From: Delphinapterus leucas
Lineage: Eukaryota > Chordata > Mammalia > Artiodactyla > Monodontidae
Reading direction: 5' to 3'
NCBI RefSeq assembly: GCF_002288925.2
Contig: NW_022098050.1
Location: 6,517,823-6,581,822 of the forward strand
DNA: 64,000 nt
Shown here: positions 1 to 18,870 of the stretch, one piece after another
How the letters are laid out: every line of letters begins with the position of its first letter
Numbering within the stretch: the stretch's first letter is position 1
Notes under the pieces: model-generated
The model's input: only the letters and a program-made list of their open reading frames with translations
The model's database searches: none
Told to the model about the DNA's origin: nothing
Program-made: the position numbers and the translations under genes

Positions 1-36
1 GAGAGAGAGAGAGAGAGAGACAGACAGGGAGACAGG

Positions 37-69
<33 letters not shown>

Positions 70-78
70 GGAGACAGG
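1..78 (+). repeat. (GA)n simple repeat with a 42-bp internal duplication
   Basis: A run of GA dinucleotides, with the block CAGACAGGGAGACAGGG occurring at 21-37 and again at 63-79, a period of 42 bases. The tract is cut by the window edge. Confidence 0.9.
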
Positions 79-1139
79 GCCTGGGGAAAGCGGCTTGAAA
101 GATACATGTCATGTCTGGATTCTAGAGCCGGAAACAGGCATTGGAGCTGATTTTTAAAGCACTCCCCAATCCACAGAATAAACTCTTCTTTTTCCAAAGT
201 CTACTTTTTTTAGTTAAGAGTTCTTGATAACAAGGAAATTAATGACTCAAAAGTGAAAGCAGCTAACAGAAGATTGAAAGCTAGAGAAAAGGAGTCCGAC
301 AGCGGAGGGACCCTAGGACTCAGAGGTGTGATCCTGTGGTGATATATCTGGGGTGTTTTTTTGGCCTCCTAACATATCCTCACCTGGGTGTGAGAGCAGC
401 CCACAACCTGGAAACTCCCAGGGGAGCACAGACAAAATGACCCCCAAGAAAAGCCTCCTCTCTTTAGCCAAAGGACTGAGAAGAGGTTGGCTCTGCAGGA
501 CAGAACCCTTTTGACTTCACCCACTCCATTCCAGGGGATCACCATGAAAGAAGCCAAGTTCCTCCCCCTCAGAACACTTTCCACCAAACCAGCCCTGCCT
601 GAAGCAAAGAAGAGCAAAGAGGTGGCACCCCACCCCTAGAGAACAGGGGCAGGATTACAAAGAGGAGGCAGCTGGGGAAGGAGGGGCTTTGGCACATCCC
701 TAGTATACCCATGTGTAAACCCAATGACAACCAACAGAGCAAGAACTTTGAGACTAAACTATGGTTTATGAAGTACCTCCCGGGTTCCAAATGCCCCTCT
801 GGGTAGCACACAAGTGGGACAGACTAGATGAGTATTGCAAAGGCATTGAAAATGAAATTGGCATTTGAATCACAGCCCATAGAAGTGGACTAGGACATGT
901 GTTCTGAATCTAACTGGGTTAACCGCCTACCAAAATAGAAGATTTAAATAAGAATCATAGTCTCATAACATAATAATACTAAAAATGTGCAGCACAATAT
1001 CCAGAAGTACTCTTCATACTAAGAACCAAGAAAATCTCAACTAAATTAAAATCAAATTTTGAAAGTTTAAAATACATCACTTCCACTCTACATGTTTAAC
1101 CCTTCTACAGGCTTCCTAATTCTGAATATCTTGAATCAC

Positions 1140-1760
1140 TCAACTGAGCCTCATCAATTTTCCTTCCTTAATCGCTCTTGGTCTGGGTATTTCTTTCCCA
1201 CTCCCACTTTTACTCCCTGCTCCAGGCCCCTGTCGCTTCCTAACTGGACAGCCCAGCTTCTATAGGATCTCTTTGCTTCTACTGCTTGCATCCCGACAGG
1301 CAACCCACCTGTGCACAGTGTCCACAGGAGTTATATGAGCATACTGCTTGCCCTGTATTATTGCTCAAAAGCTTGCAGTAGCTTTTAACTCTCTATACCC
1401 TAATATCTAAAGTACTTAGTTTGGCATTCTAGATATATTCTTCCCTGAAACCAAATTTTCAGGCTACTACTACTGCAACCCTTCAAATAGCTGACTTTTG
1501 TATTATGCCAGTGTACCCTGACCCCATCCCTGAATGCCCTGAACACTTATAATGTTTTGCCTGTGCTCCTCTGTACCTCCCACATGGGCCCCCTTCAGTC
1601 CTACTAACATGTTACGTGCAGCCCTCTCTGGAGCGCTGGCCTACAGTGACCTCTCATGCCCCGCATTAGTCTTCCTGGGCTCATACTTCTGTATTCTTGT
1701 GAGGTGCTTCTCACGTGTGACTTCTTTGAAGTTATCTTTCTGTTTCTTTATGTTATATTA
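1140..1760 (+). mobile_element. L2 (LINE-2) 3' region relic, sense
   Basis: A pyrimidine-rich stretch with the layout of L2 3' ends: a Lys-poor, Cys/Leu-rich translation, and blocks resembling 'gcttgcagtagcttttaactc' and 'gtacctcccaca'. Strongly diverged, so the boundaries are loose. Confidence 0.4.
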
Positions 1761-2705
1761 ACAGCATTTGAAAATTCATTTCACGGGCTGACTATGCCTT
1801 TCTCTCTCTAATAGGTTGGGAAGTTTAGTGCATAGCAGACTGTGAACTCTTATTTCTAGTGAACACCTCTTCTGCTCACCATTCACTAAGGTGAAGTGGA
1901 GAGAGAGATAAGGACATAGTCAAAAAATTTTTTTAAATAAAATTATGCTTAAATTATGATTCCTGATATTTTCTAAGCAGATGAAATCACAAGATTGAAA
2001 AAGAAAGTCTGTTAAGGTTCCTCATACCAGAAAACAAGTAAATAATAACAACCTCAAAGCATTATAAAAATGAGACAAAAGAAAAAAATAATATTTTTCT
2101 GTATTAAACAGTCATACCTGAAACTAAAAGTAATGTGATATGAATTCAGAAAAATGTCTGTAGCAACGTGTCTTACACTTTAATGAAGTACTTGATTCAC
2201 CGTCCCTTGTGCACAGTAGATGCTGAATATACATTTAATTGGTGTGTTGATTGATTTTTCCAAAATTCAAATTGATTAGCCTAATATAAATACCCTTTTT
2301 GTCTTTATTATAGTCAATATACTTGGAGTCTATATATATTAAGGCTACAAAGGGTGTGAAAAGAGCTCAGTCGTTTATAAGAAAATTACAATCTTATTTG
2401 GCCTTACTTTTGTTGGAATGAATATTTACAGCAAACAGCACTAATTTAGATAAAAGTGTTAAATACATATAATTTAACAACCACAAGACACATATTAATT
2501 GGTCTATTTACTCAAATCCCCTTTTGAGATGGTATGATTGAACAGGACTTTTTTGTGTGGTTTGCCAAAGAAATAATAATTGTTTTGGACATAAAACAAC
2601 GGTATCATGACTTTGGGTACTCTTCATTACAAGGATTTTCATCATTTTATTTCTCTACATTGCAGTTATTCAGGAGTTTTTCATATTTAAACCATAGCTT
2701 AAATT

Positions 2706-2908
2706 TTTTTTTTTTTTTTTTTTTTGCGCTATGCGGGCCTCTCACTCTTGTGGCCTCTCCCGTTGCGGAGCACAGGCTCCGGATGCGCAGGCTCAGCGGC
2801 CATGGCTCACGGGCCCAGCCGCTCCGCGGCATGTGGGATCTTCCCGGACTGGGGCACGAACCCGTGTCCCCTGCGTCAGCAGGTGGACTCTGCGCCACCA
2901 GGGAAGCC
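2706..2908 (-). mobile_element. CHR-type tRNA-derived SINE (cetacean)
   Basis: Antisense copy: a poly-T run at the left, then the reverse complement of the CHR body, ending in the reverse of GGGCTTCCCTGGTGGCGCAG. Flanked by a target-site duplication of about 14 bp (CCATAGCTTAAATT) at 2692-2705 and 2909-2922. It is the only one of the eight copies in the CASK sense direction. Confidence 0.95.
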
Positions 2909-3728
2909 CCATAGCTTAAATTTTAGCCATTGCTAAATTACCACCACTTATATGCACAGAAATGATTTAAAAGTATACATGGAAAGTACTGAAATATAAG
3001 CCTGTTCTCATCAGCTAGATAATATTCTCATTGAATTCTTCCATCTTCAGATAACACACTGCAGTGAAGGTAAACTGTAGTTCAGACATGGCACGTGACA
3101 CTAAGCTCAAACAGCCTCCTGGAATTTTTTCATTTAAGTTACGGACACTTTTTGTCTTTTGTCTTTCTGGTGCCAGAAATCTATTGTGTATTAAGCTCAG
3201 ATTATTTGGAAAAAGAACTATAATCATTGCAGGGATAAGGGTTTCCAAAAATAAATGTTATTAGTCAAGATATGCAAGATAATGAAAGCCAAATTTTCTA
3301 AAGGATCTTAAAAATGACTAATATGGCTGCCATTTTCACTGTTATTTGGCATTTAAACTAGCTTCAAACAAACAAAAGATCCCCATTATGAGAAACTGAG
3401 GCAAAGGAAAAATAGGAGTCCCCCCAAATGGTTTATTTCTGGGAGAAAATAAGTACAAGAAAGTATCTCAGAACTGTTTACTCTTTTCAGGAATAGCTAC
3501 AACTGGGGAAATTCAAGTCAAGAATAACTAGAACCAAGTATCAGAGGGTTGAATGCAGATGTGAGAAGTAATATTCTTAAGGAGAATCAAGGTCCACTGG
3601 AATCTCAACATTGTTTGATAATATTATTATTCCTTGTCATCGCTGTTAAGATACATTATTAATCTATGTTTAAATATACATTATTATTTTGCATAATTTC
3701 TGGGGAGGTAGCATGGTATAGTAGTATG

Positions 3729-4925
3729 AACATTTATTCATTCATTCACTCATTAAATCATTAACTAATACTTATGAGCACCTACTACATGTCAGACACT
3801 TTCAAAGGTTCTATACAGAAGTGAACCAACTGCGAAAAATTCCCACTCTTATGCAGCTTATATTTTATGGGAGTAGACAGATAAACAAATAAGTAAAATA
3901 TAAGTATGTCTCATGGTGACCAACACTATGGAAAAAACTAAGGCAGGGAAGGGGGATAGGGAATACTGGTGGCAGGGAACATTCCTTCTCTCAAATTTTA
4001 AATTGGGTGGTCAGGGAAGATCTTACTAAGAAGCTGATGTATAAGCAAAGACCTGAAGATGGTGAGGGAATAAGTCATCAGGATACCTTGGGGAAGAGTA
4101 TTCTAGGGAAAGGGCACGACTAACACAGAGGCAATGAGGCAAGTATGGGCCTGCTGAGGAACAGCAAGGAGGCCAACGTGAGGGAACAAAGTGAGAAGAG
4201 GAGAGTAGTAAGGGGTGAAATGAGAGAGGTATTGGGGAGCAAAACTGTAAACTAAATTAAGAATACCTCAGGGGACAGGGCCTAGCCTAAAGGTATAAAT
4301 TCAGGGTGTACAGATAGCATTTAAAGCCATTAAAACTAGATGAGGTTTCCAAGGGTCTGAGTGTAGACAGAAGGAAGAGGGGCTGTGGCACCCCACTGTG
4401 AAGACCTGGTTGGGGGTGATGAGAAAGAATCAGCACCATCTGAAAAGGAGCAGCCAGAGAGGTAGAAGGGAAACCAGGAGAGCAAGGTGTCCTGAAGCCA
4501 AGGGAGGACAGTGTTTTGGAAGGATGGATGTCAAATGTTGCTGATATGCCAAGAGGGAGAAACCTGATATTTCGCCACTAGACTCAGCAATGTGAAGGTC
4601 AGCAGTGACTTGACAAGAGCTATTTTAGTGGAGTTGGTAGGATTGCAAACCTGACTAGGGTGGGTTCAAGACAAAGAGATGGGAGAAACTGGAGAAAGTG
4701 AGTAGAGATAAATCTTTCTAGGAGTTTTGCTGTCAAGGAGAGCAGAGAATAGGGGTAGAAGCTGGAGGGGGTTGTAAGGTCAGGAGAAGATGTGTGTGTG
4801 TGTAATAAAAATAAACTGTAGCTTGTTAGATCCAACAGAGATAGGAAGTTGATGAAGCCGGTAAGCGGACACATGTGAGAGCAGTGACCTTAAGTGAACT
4901 GGATAGGATCTTGAGTACAAAGGAA
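3729..4925 (-). mobile_element. L2 (LINE-2) relic, antisense, reaching into the reverse transcriptase region
   Basis: Begins with the reverse of the L2 3' end (ATTCATTCATTCACTC, then GAGCACCTACTACATG). Near 4620-4874 a minus-strand frame keeps the L2/CR1 reverse-transcriptase-like string LTAKLLERFI. At about 1.2 kb it is the longest L2 relic in the window, and it has decayed. Confidence 0.75.
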
Positions 4926-4934
4926 GGGGGTGTG

Positions 4935-5070
4935 GCAGGCTGAATTAAAATCCTGGCTCCAGCACTGACAACTTTTGTGACTTGGGGCAAGATTCTTAAC
5001 CTCTCTGAGGCTTAGTTTTCTCACATGTAAAGTGAGAATTTCCTGGAACTGCTGAGCAGTGTAATGTCTT
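4935..5070 (+). mobile_element. MIR SINE relic, sense
   Basis: Contains the conserved MIR core order: 'CTGGCTCCAGCAC', 'GTGACTTGGGGCAAG', 'TTAACCTCTCTGAGGC', 'GTAAAGTGAGAA'. Confidence 0.8.
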
Positions 5071-5593
5071 CATCAAATAGTGCTGTCTCATTGAAGTCCC
5101 AAGTTATACCTTTAATACTTCATCAGCAGGATGGGATATAAAAAGAACTTTTAAAATCTGCCTTTTTCCTAAGACGATAAACCCGTATCTAGTATCTACT
5201 GAAAGAAAAATAATGCTATGAAGTACACATTCACACCCAAAATAATGATAATCACTTTTTAATTATCACACAGTTGAGTGCTATTTCCGTTGTTCATGTT
5301 GCACATCTTTGGAACACGTGTTGGTAGAGAACAAATAGGCCTTCCTCCCTGATGGATTCTGCCTTAATCCGCTTTTGTACCCTCTTGTGATGAGAGCTGA
5401 ATGTCACTCGAATGGTACATCCTCTTAGATGTTTACAGAGATGTACAGAAACAGCAAATAAGACGAACAAAACTGTAACGAAAAAATGCTCAGGAAAAAA
5501 AAAGGGTGGAAAGGGGCACCTTACAGAGCAATGCATTCCTGTCACTGGAACTGTTTAAACAAAGTGTAGATGGCCACCTATGAGCTCATGTAC

Positions 5594-5716
5594 CTTAAGC
5601 CATGGGTGATTCAGTGCTTCATAAACAGTGATCCTTTCAGCAGGATCCAGCATCAGCATGCGGCGTACTAAGTCTTTGGCACTTTCAGAGATATGGCTCC
5701 ACTGCCTTGGATTCAT
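5594..5716 (-). CDS. CASK: CASK coding exon (kinase C-lobe end, MNPRQW...HPWLK)
   Basis: Minus-strand exon of 123 bp, exactly 41 codons, phase 0 at both ends. The acceptor is CTTCAG and the donor GTACAT (non-consensus at +4 to +6 but a true GT). The translation starts MNPRQW and ends NHPWLK, about residues 237-277. It carries the helix H-I region ([13 protein letters not shown], with the conserved kinase Arg in AERIT) and the typical HPW motif that closes CaMK-family catalytic domains. The Met is internal and not a start codon, since it follows the KYK end of the preceding exon in frame. Later CASK exons (the calmodulin-binding region, L27, PDZ, SH3 and GK parts) lie outside the window. Confidence 0.97.
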
Positions 5717-10657
<4,941 letters not shown>

Positions 10658-13087
10658 TTACATAAAATGGGCTTGTTTCCCATTTGAAAACTGAAAATAC
10701 GAGAACAATAACAGTGTGAATGACAAGGTTAACAATGCAAATATTCTCTTACCACCTCTCCCCTCCTCTATAAAATCAAGGAAAAAAGGCAGAAAGAAAA
10801 AATTTTTTATCTAATCACGTCTTGAAAGTATTGAGCCCAGGAGAGGTACTTTGTCTTCTAACACTGTTACTTCCTATTGAATTCCATAGGATGCATGGTA
10901 AGTATTTACCTATTTGTTGCTTCATGAAGAAGTTGTTTAAATTTTCTAATTTTCACAAGTTTGAAAATTACTAAAAATACAGAGCAGAGGCAGGGGCAGG
11001 GAGAGGGGGGGCAAGTGAGAAAATATCTGTAGAGGAAAAGATTACTTTTGACTGTCAAATAGAAATTCTCAAATTAAACCTAATGCTTAGAACTTTTATT
11101 TGGAATATGAATCTGAAATCCTGTTCCGTTGATTTTAGGAATTAATTGCAGCAATTACCAATGGTTAGTAATATTTTGTTATAATAAGATTTTTTAGCTT
11201 CCTCCAAATGTTAACATTTGAACAGAATGAGAGCAAATATATGACATAAACCAAAGTAAAATCATGAAGCTCCTCCCATTCAATCTTCTTTGACTTCTAT
11301 CTTCTTTGAAACGCTTTTTTCTTTTTTTCCTATCAAAGTTAGGTTTCAGGAAGGAATCTGAAAGCAGTTGTTTCTACACCAGTAACCATCTTTAACTCAG
11401 CATCCCAAAAGAAGTCTTTTCTTCTACTGGAGAACGAAAGGCTTGTACCCTGTAGGGAAATTATTGTGGGAGGGGAACTGCCCACCAGACTTGGCAGCTC
11501 TTCTAGCTCTATGCAGGCCCCTCCTCTCCTCCCTTTCCCTCTACAGCCCCACCCTCATCATCACGAGTCCAAGATAATTTTTATTTTGAAGCTTGCACAA
11601 AACTTTATGTAGAGCTCAGAACTGTGATCAGAGTTTAAAAAAAGACCTCAGAGATCTTCTAATCCAGCTAGAGAGAATATATCATAAAAGTCTTGTTGGT
11701 GATTGTCAAACCTGGTTGGGATGAGAAGGATAAAGCAGCTCTTAGCTTGTGTCCTGGGAATATTCCTTTGCTGCAGATCATAATGGTTCCTCTCCTTCCC
11801 CCATAATAGAAGAGATTAAGTTCAGGGTTCAGGGAGTGAAAATATTTTTATTTAAAATGTATAGTAGATCAGTGAAAACTCTACTGGTCAGAAGGAAAGA
11901 TTTTTATTTCCATATTGCCCCATTTGGTTTCCTCAAGTAACAAAAAGAAGTTGAAATGATGAGAACTAAGCCTTCTACTTCATTAATAGCCTGGATAGGG
12001 CAGTGCCCTTGGAGAATTTGCCTTGGTCTGATGGACAGGAGCTGGTAAGAGTAGGGAAAAGCAGGGTAAGAGATCAGAGTACTGGTACCAGGGCACCAGC
12101 CAGGTACCTGCTGATGGTTGGGATACTGCTTTGAAACTCAACTTGACTCCTACTATTTCCCTTACAAGGCAGGACCAAGCATCTCAAAATGTAGGCCTCA
12201 ATCTGGGACTAGTCAGAGCCACCACAGCCAGCCCCAGACATCCAAGGGAGGTTCTTTCCATTTAGCCATATTGAAGACTACCCTGGTTCTGGAGAATTAG
12301 GGTTCATCCTTGAGGAATATACATGTCTTTTGGTTCAAGAATCTGCTCATAGATGAAAGGGGAAAGACCATGGTAGAAAGAATACACAGGAATGATTTTT
12401 TTATTGCATGAAGATCGGGAGGTGTGAAAGGACTGGAGTCAACCTTTAACATACACCAACCTCTTCAATTTCCTGGTATGTGATCACTTGACTTTTCCTT
12501 CTTTGTGGTCACTTGATTTTTATGACTTTGACCACAGAATTCTAAGAACGGGAAGCCAATTACCAAGCCAAATTAAATGTCACTGTATATGAGACACTTC
12601 CGATGTACATTTAAATATTTAAATGTTACCTTTTTTGATAATATAATAAAAGCTTATTACCTAGAACCTCAGGGTGGGGACAGCTGTTCTGAATAGGTAC
12701 GCATTCAATACTTTAGGACCTGGATCTTTACGCACCAAAACCTTTTTACTTTAATAATTTTGGATGGCTCTCTTTGTACAATTTCCTGACTTCTCTTACA
12801 CAAGATGCTGTACATAATTTAACCTCTTCTTGATGACTCAGAATTATCATTGTGGATACCAATGAAAGAACTCTGGTATGGAACCAAAATCGCCCTTGGG
12901 AACTTCAGAGGTATGCAAGGGTTCATTTCTTCAGTACCAAAAGGCTGCTGTGCTTTCCAACTTTTGGTGTCTGCTCAATGTATTTCTTTCTGTCAGGCTT
13001 TCATTTCTTTTCTTTCACTATGCTTACTCTAGCCTTGTCTTCTCCTAATTTTTGCATAAAATCTGCTATAAACTGTAATCTCATTAG

Positions 13088-13450
13088 AAACCAGATTCTT
13101 TCATTTAGTAAAAATTTCCTAAGTGCCTGCTAGGTCCCAGACACAATCTAGGACCACTGTGGGCATACAAGAGATAAGCCATGGTCCCCCCACTTGCCCT
13201 CACAAACCTCAGTCTTTGATATAATTACAAATCCCCGCATCAAATGCTACATGGAGGTATGTAACCCAGATAGCTATGGTAATATGGGAGAGAAGGAATA
13301 GGGTTACCTCACTTGGGATGGTGAAGATCAGCCTGCTTTTAAGAGATGATTGTTAGCTCAGTCTTCAAGAATACTTAGTTAACTAGACACATAAAATGAC
13401 AAAAGGCGTTCTAACCAGAGGGAAGAGCAGGTGCAAGGTATGAAGGAACA
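13088..13450 (-). mobile_element. L2 relic, antisense
   Basis: Reads as the reverse of the L2 3' part: AAGTGCCTGCTAGGTCCCAGACAC, a '...GGGCATACAAGAGATAAGCC' block, then a region like 'GGGTTACCTCACTTGGGATGG'. Diverged; the edges are approximate. Confidence 0.5.
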
Positions 13451-14227
13451 TGAATCCACAAAAGTTTCTGAAAAATGGAAGCACGTCAGCCTCAGAGTGT
13501 GTCTTTAGATGCTCACTTGAGAGAACCATGAACAGGTATTAAGGGCAGGAAATGCCTTGCTGCTATTATAATTATTTCCTAGGTTCCTAGATATATTCTG
13601 GATAAGTGAGTTTTCCAAACAGTTGAGTTTCAGATAGGGGAAGTGTAAATATACGTAAATGGTTTTTACTATATGGAACATATAAAGGAGAGAATTCCTT
13701 TCTGTTTGGAGGACTGAGTGATCAAAGATTCTAATCTGACAGGAAAATAGTTTTCTGTTAAATATTAGCAAATGAGCTGATAAATAGTAAAATTTTTAAA
13801 AGTACTGATACCTTAAACAACATGAAAGCTTTTTATAAGAGAAATCATTTATCCCTTATCTACATCTGTAGACTGTATTTTAAAAGACATTGCAACGCTT
13901 GAAGTAGTTATTTCAAGACTGCAAGGAAAGGTATGTTTAAGAAATGACAATATTTTGACCATCACAAAGCATTATAATTCTAGAAGAATTGAGAAAAATA
14001 AATTTTGCATAACTGACACACTGTGGGTTAAAAATCAGCTTTAAAAATATACAATTTAGGGGAAAGATTCATGGACTTTAGGAAAATAGATTAACATGTA
14101 AAAAATGTCTGGGTAAATCGAATGAATCCGTTTTTCCCCTTCAGTTGAGATGCACAGTAAAATATGAAGCCCATACCATTTTAAATACTAACAGGATGAA
14201 GATCCAGACCAAGAGAAACAAAGACGC

Positions 14228-14309
14228 TATAATATATATAGCATATAAAAGGAATATAGCATATATTATATAGCATATATAGCATATAGTATATAGCATA
14301 TAAAAGGAA
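14228..14309. repeat. Short AT-rich tandem repeat (TATAGCATA units)
   Basis: Repeated ATATAGCATATA-like units, with the longer string ATAGCATATAAAAGGAAT present twice (about 14238 and 14293). Confidence 0.8.
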
Positions 14310-15252
14310 TTCGTTTTATTTTATATCATCCCATCAACCGTGAGGATGTAATCGTCAGAAATTATGTGTTATTTACTTGTGTAGTCTTAACATGGGGGTG
14401 AGTTGTACAAATACCGGATTTGAGAGAGTTAGTTCAACAGCAACGTTTGTTTAAAAACAACAATTTAAGATTTGTAGTTGATTGCACGATTAATATGAGC
14501 CAGCAGTGTTACAGCGTTGTCCAAAAAGCTCATGCAATTTGGGGAGCCTGACAGAAATGTAGATCCACGGCAAAAGAAGTGATAACCTCAAGCTTCTGTG
14601 TGCTTGGAAGTACCTGTATTTGTGCTCAGTTTTGGCTCTGTACTTGGTGCACAGTCAGGAGACTCTGAACCACTTTATGTGAGGAATGGCTAAATTAACC
14701 TAGGCAAATTAACTTGGATAGGACTTAGGGGAACACTATAGCTGTTTTCAAGCATCTGAATGACTATCATATGGAAGGATTAAAATTGTTTACTGTGGCT
14801 CCAAAAGTCAGAATTAGGACCACTGGGTGGAAGTTACAGGAAGACAGACTTCCATTCAACGCAAGGATGAACGTTTCAATACTTAGGAGCTTTCCAAAAA
14901 TGGAATGAACTGTCCTGGGACACAGTGAATTCTTTGCCATGTGAGGAATTAAACTAGAGCTCAGCCCTTTGCTGGGAATTTTATGAGAGAATTCAATCAT
15001 TAGTTACAAGACTGGAGAAGTTAAGGCCCCTTCGAATTCTGAGATTCAATGATTCTGTGATTAAACTGTTCTTTGTTACCTGACCCTATGGTCAGTCCTC
15101 TAATCACAGATGAAAAATTTCAAAACTTTTCATTAGTTGTGAATTCACTAGTTCATTAGAATTAGAAGGAAGAAAAATCAGTTTTCAAAACTATACTTAA
15201 CTTGCAGTTTCTCAGATTCTTGGAAATGATTAGAAGAAAATGCAAAACTAGA

Positions 15253-15447
15253 GGGCTTCCCTGGTGGTGGAGTGGTTGAGAGTCCGCCTGCCGATGCAGG
15301 GGACACGGGTTCGTGCCCTGGTCCGGGAGGATCCCACATGCCGCGGAGCGGCTGGGCCCGTGAGCCATGGCCGCTGAGCCTGCGCGTCCGGAGCCTGTGC
15401 TCCACAACAGTGAGAGGCCCGCGTACCGCAAAAAAAAAAAAAAAAAA
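15253..15447 (+). mobile_element. CHR-type tRNA-derived SINE
   Basis: Starts GGGCTTCCCTGGTGG, has the B-box-like GGGTTCGTGCC, the CGGAGCGGCTGGGCCCGTGA body and an A18 tail. It lacks about 16 bp of the usual 'GGGAGAGGCCACAAC' segment, a small internal deletion. Confidence 0.95.
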
Positions 15448-16287
15448 CCTGGAAGAAAATCTAAACACAATTTAATTTTAGAGGGCAATGTGGTAAAATA
15501 ATGATTTAAACAATACAACTATGACTCATGGCTCATTTTTCAGAAGATGGTCTATGTTAATACTGCTTCAATGTTTTAGTAACAGTGAATTAAATGAAAT
15601 ATCCTGTGTAAAAGATTATTATTTTGATATTTATCATTTGTTAGGTATTTTAATTTAATACTGTTGATATTGTTCCTCTTTGTGAAGGCTGGCAGTACTT
15701 CGAGATGGAAAATATAAAGCAATGACTAGAAGATTGGTAGTCTGCAGAAGGGAGAACTAAGTAATTTGCAAAACTAAAGAACAAAACTAAAAACAGGGCA
15801 GCATTCTGAGCTGGAATCTACTGCAAGGAATAAATAAAACCAAATACTTGAATCTGTAATCAGCATCCACCTCTGCACACTGGTGAAGAAAGTTTCCATC
15901 TGAGCTTTTCTTCTTTTTTTTCTGGCATGGGAATTTTCTAATTATGTTTGTTTTGGCTAATAATAAAATCAGTCTGTACTCACATCTGCTTGCTCTTCCC
16001 AAATACACAGATTGATGGCTGGAGTGGGACTCTTTCACAAGTGGAAAGAGGAAAACAGTGTGAAATTAAAAATTAGCCATAGATGTAACCTGAAAGTAGT
16101 TAATCCACACATTTTAGATTTGACTTCGTTTGGCCAGTTCAACTTTAAAAGTCACTTTGCCTCAAATATCATCTTCTTCCAATACTGTTTTAATCTTTGT
16201 ATGTTGGGTCTCTTCCCTGTTAAGTGTTGGGGATACAAAGAGTAAAAAGACAGAGTCTATTATCTTAAGGGACTAAAATTCTGACTA

Positions 16288-16596
<309 letters not shown>

Positions 16597-18199
16597 TTAA
16601 CTGAAGACGAACAATTCAATTTACACAAAACCGAATAACATGACCATATTGTAATACTTTAAAAACCGGAATTACTTTGGATGCTTGAATTATTTCTCTA
16701 TTCTCACTTCTGGCTGATTTCTCCAAAGACTTACCTGTTTTATCCAATATTTTTCAGGAATTATTTGTTTCCAAGACTAGGGTGTGGTGCTAGGAATTAC
16801 TTAGGAAGCATGGATGTTCAAGACAGACGTGTTTTCTGCCTTTTCATGCAATATTTTCTTCCTTTGAGTGACACTCTACATTTCAGGAAAAATATATTTT
16901 ATGCCTGTGTTTCTTGTAACCTTTAACTTGACCTACAGAGCCACTGTATCTTGGCCCTTAGGGGATGTTGACGGCCCTTTCTTTGTCCACTCTCCCACCA
17001 TCTTATTTCTTTTCTTTATTCATTCCACCTCCAAGTAAGAAGAGTCAGATTTAATGACTTTAACTGAGCCTGGCTCCTGGGGAATTCAATGCTCTTCCTG
17101 GGGTCTTTTCTCTGGACCTGCCCTTCCTCTCTGTGGGAATGGGAGGTGAGAAAGGAGAAGGGGGAAAGGAGACTACTTGGCTGGCCTCTAGTCCAGGGTA
17201 AAGACAAACTCCCCGAGGAGTAGCTGCTTGACCAGGGCTAAGAATCATATGCTTTGTGGTCACAATGAGAGTTTCTTTGGAGGAGCTTGTCCTCTGCATC
17301 TGCCTCTTTCTGGGACCTTGTTGGGGCTGGTGTCAGGAAAGCATTTAATTGTAGGGAACTTTGGTCTCTGCTCAAATACTATGCTCCCCAACATGACTAA
17401 CATTACATATGCTATGACCTGTTCTTAAAATACCAGTTAGTGAAAAAGGCAAGCCTCTTCAGGCTTGGAAGATAAAAGTATTTTTTATTCTGTCCTATAC
17501 TTGCTCATACATAAAATGACACAGTTTTAGTTCAGGTTTAGCCTACATGAGAGTGGGCATGAAGAGACCTGTGCAATAAAACTCTGAGCTGGTACACCCG
17601 GAGAGATGTTTGATGATGGATACGCAAAAGTGGGAGGGATCCTTACTCTGCCCAATGAAAGCATCAGGGTTCCACTTTAGAAGTTACTTTTGGTCCAAGG
17701 CTGTTTAAAGACCTTTACGATAGAGTCTAGCACGAAGAAAGATGACCCCTTGAACATAAATGTATGTATGACTGTGTATGAGTTAGAGAAAGAGACGAGA
17801 GAAAAAGCAAGTGTACAGGAATGGTGAGCAAACTGCAGGAAGACACAAAGTAGTCAGAAGGGTCTATGGAAGAACAAGCAAACCTCTATAGAAACCAACT
17901 GATAAAGAGTGCTCTCCCTCAATGAGAACTTTCAGCTGGTTCAAATAGAGATCAATGACAACAGACCTGAAGGAAAAAGCAATAGCCCTGGCATGATTGT
18001 AGTGTGGGGCACAGCAAATGAACCAGCCTAGAAAAGGATGGCCATGATGCAGAAGAAGAAAACACAAACTAGACCCAGACAGGGTTTCCTGGCCAGTGTC
18101 TTCATCACCTTCTTAGGAAGGAGTAGTAGAAGCTTAAATCAGAATCCCAGAGTATATACTTTATATAGTTTGTTGACTATATTTATGCTTAAGTTAATG

Positions 18200-18870
18200 T
18201 TACACTGAGATCTATGTATCCAGCAGCACATGGATTCAGTCACTCTCAACAAACCCTTAAGTGAGATAAGTCATAAAATTGGAATTTAAGATAGAGAATA
18301 AACAAAGAAACCAACATACGTAAATGAATACAAGACTAGGTAGTGTTAAGTGCTACGAAGTAAAATTAGGCTGGTAGGGAAGTAGGTGTGACAGGTTTGA
18401 AGACTAGGGAGTTGCTATTTAATAAGAGAAGGGGTGTCAGAGAAGGCCTCTCTAATAGGGTAATATGTGAACACAGACCAGAATGAAGTCGCAGAGCAGA
18501 CCACATGGAAGCAAGATCTTGGTGTGGAGGATAGTAAGTACAAAGGCCCAGAGGCACGAAGGGGGTTGGTAAGTTTGGAGAAAAGTAAGGAAGCCAGTGT
18601 GTTGGGAAAGGAATGAACAAAGGGAAGAGTGGTGGAAAATGCGATTCAGATGATCAAAGACCCTGTGGTCTAGGGTTTTGAAGTCAAGGCCAGAACTCTG
18701 GGTTTTAGGCTGAGCAAGATAGAAAACCACTGGAAAGTTTTGAGCAGGAGAGCATTAAGATGAGTTTTAGGTTTTGAAAGGATCACTTCAGCTGCTGCGT
18801 GGAGAAGAGATTGCAATGGCACAAGTGTGGAAGAAAGGAGACCAGGTAGGAGGCTTCTGCGGTTGTCTAT
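18200..18870 (-). mobile_element. L2 relic, antisense
   Basis: Shows the typical reverse-L2 block order: 'GAGAAGGCCTCTCTAATAGGG', 'GTACAAAGGCCCAGAGGCA', 'GGAAGCCAGTGTG', 'GGAAAGTTTTGAGCAGGAG', 'AAGGATCACTTCAGCTGCTG'. Confidence 0.7.

Larger units (their letters stand above)
1..5593 (-). other. CASK: CASK intron (5' part, continues beyond the window)
   Basis: Follows the donor GTACAT at 5593. It holds the GA tract, L2, CHR SINE, L2 and MIR relics listed. The stretches 79-1139, 1761-2691, 2923-3728 and 5071-5593 are AT-rich unique-looking DNA in which I see no exon, RNA gene or named repeat. Confidence 0.9.

Noticed and set aside
2534..2914. Long open frames with strings like RSTGSGRAG or AEHRLRTRRLSGHGS (also at 15162-15518, 21385-21883, 22817-23265, 33023-33211, 38840-39135, 45710-46035, 63642-63990)
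   Set aside because: They are translations of GC-rich CHR SINEs that are CpG-rich and stop-poor; the same sequence recurs at eight loci with target duplications.
15253..15447. tRNA gene suggested by A-box and B-box motifs (the same holds for the other SINE copies)
   Set aside because: The motifs belong to tRNA-derived SINEs with A tails; no cloverleaf-length tRNA gene is present.
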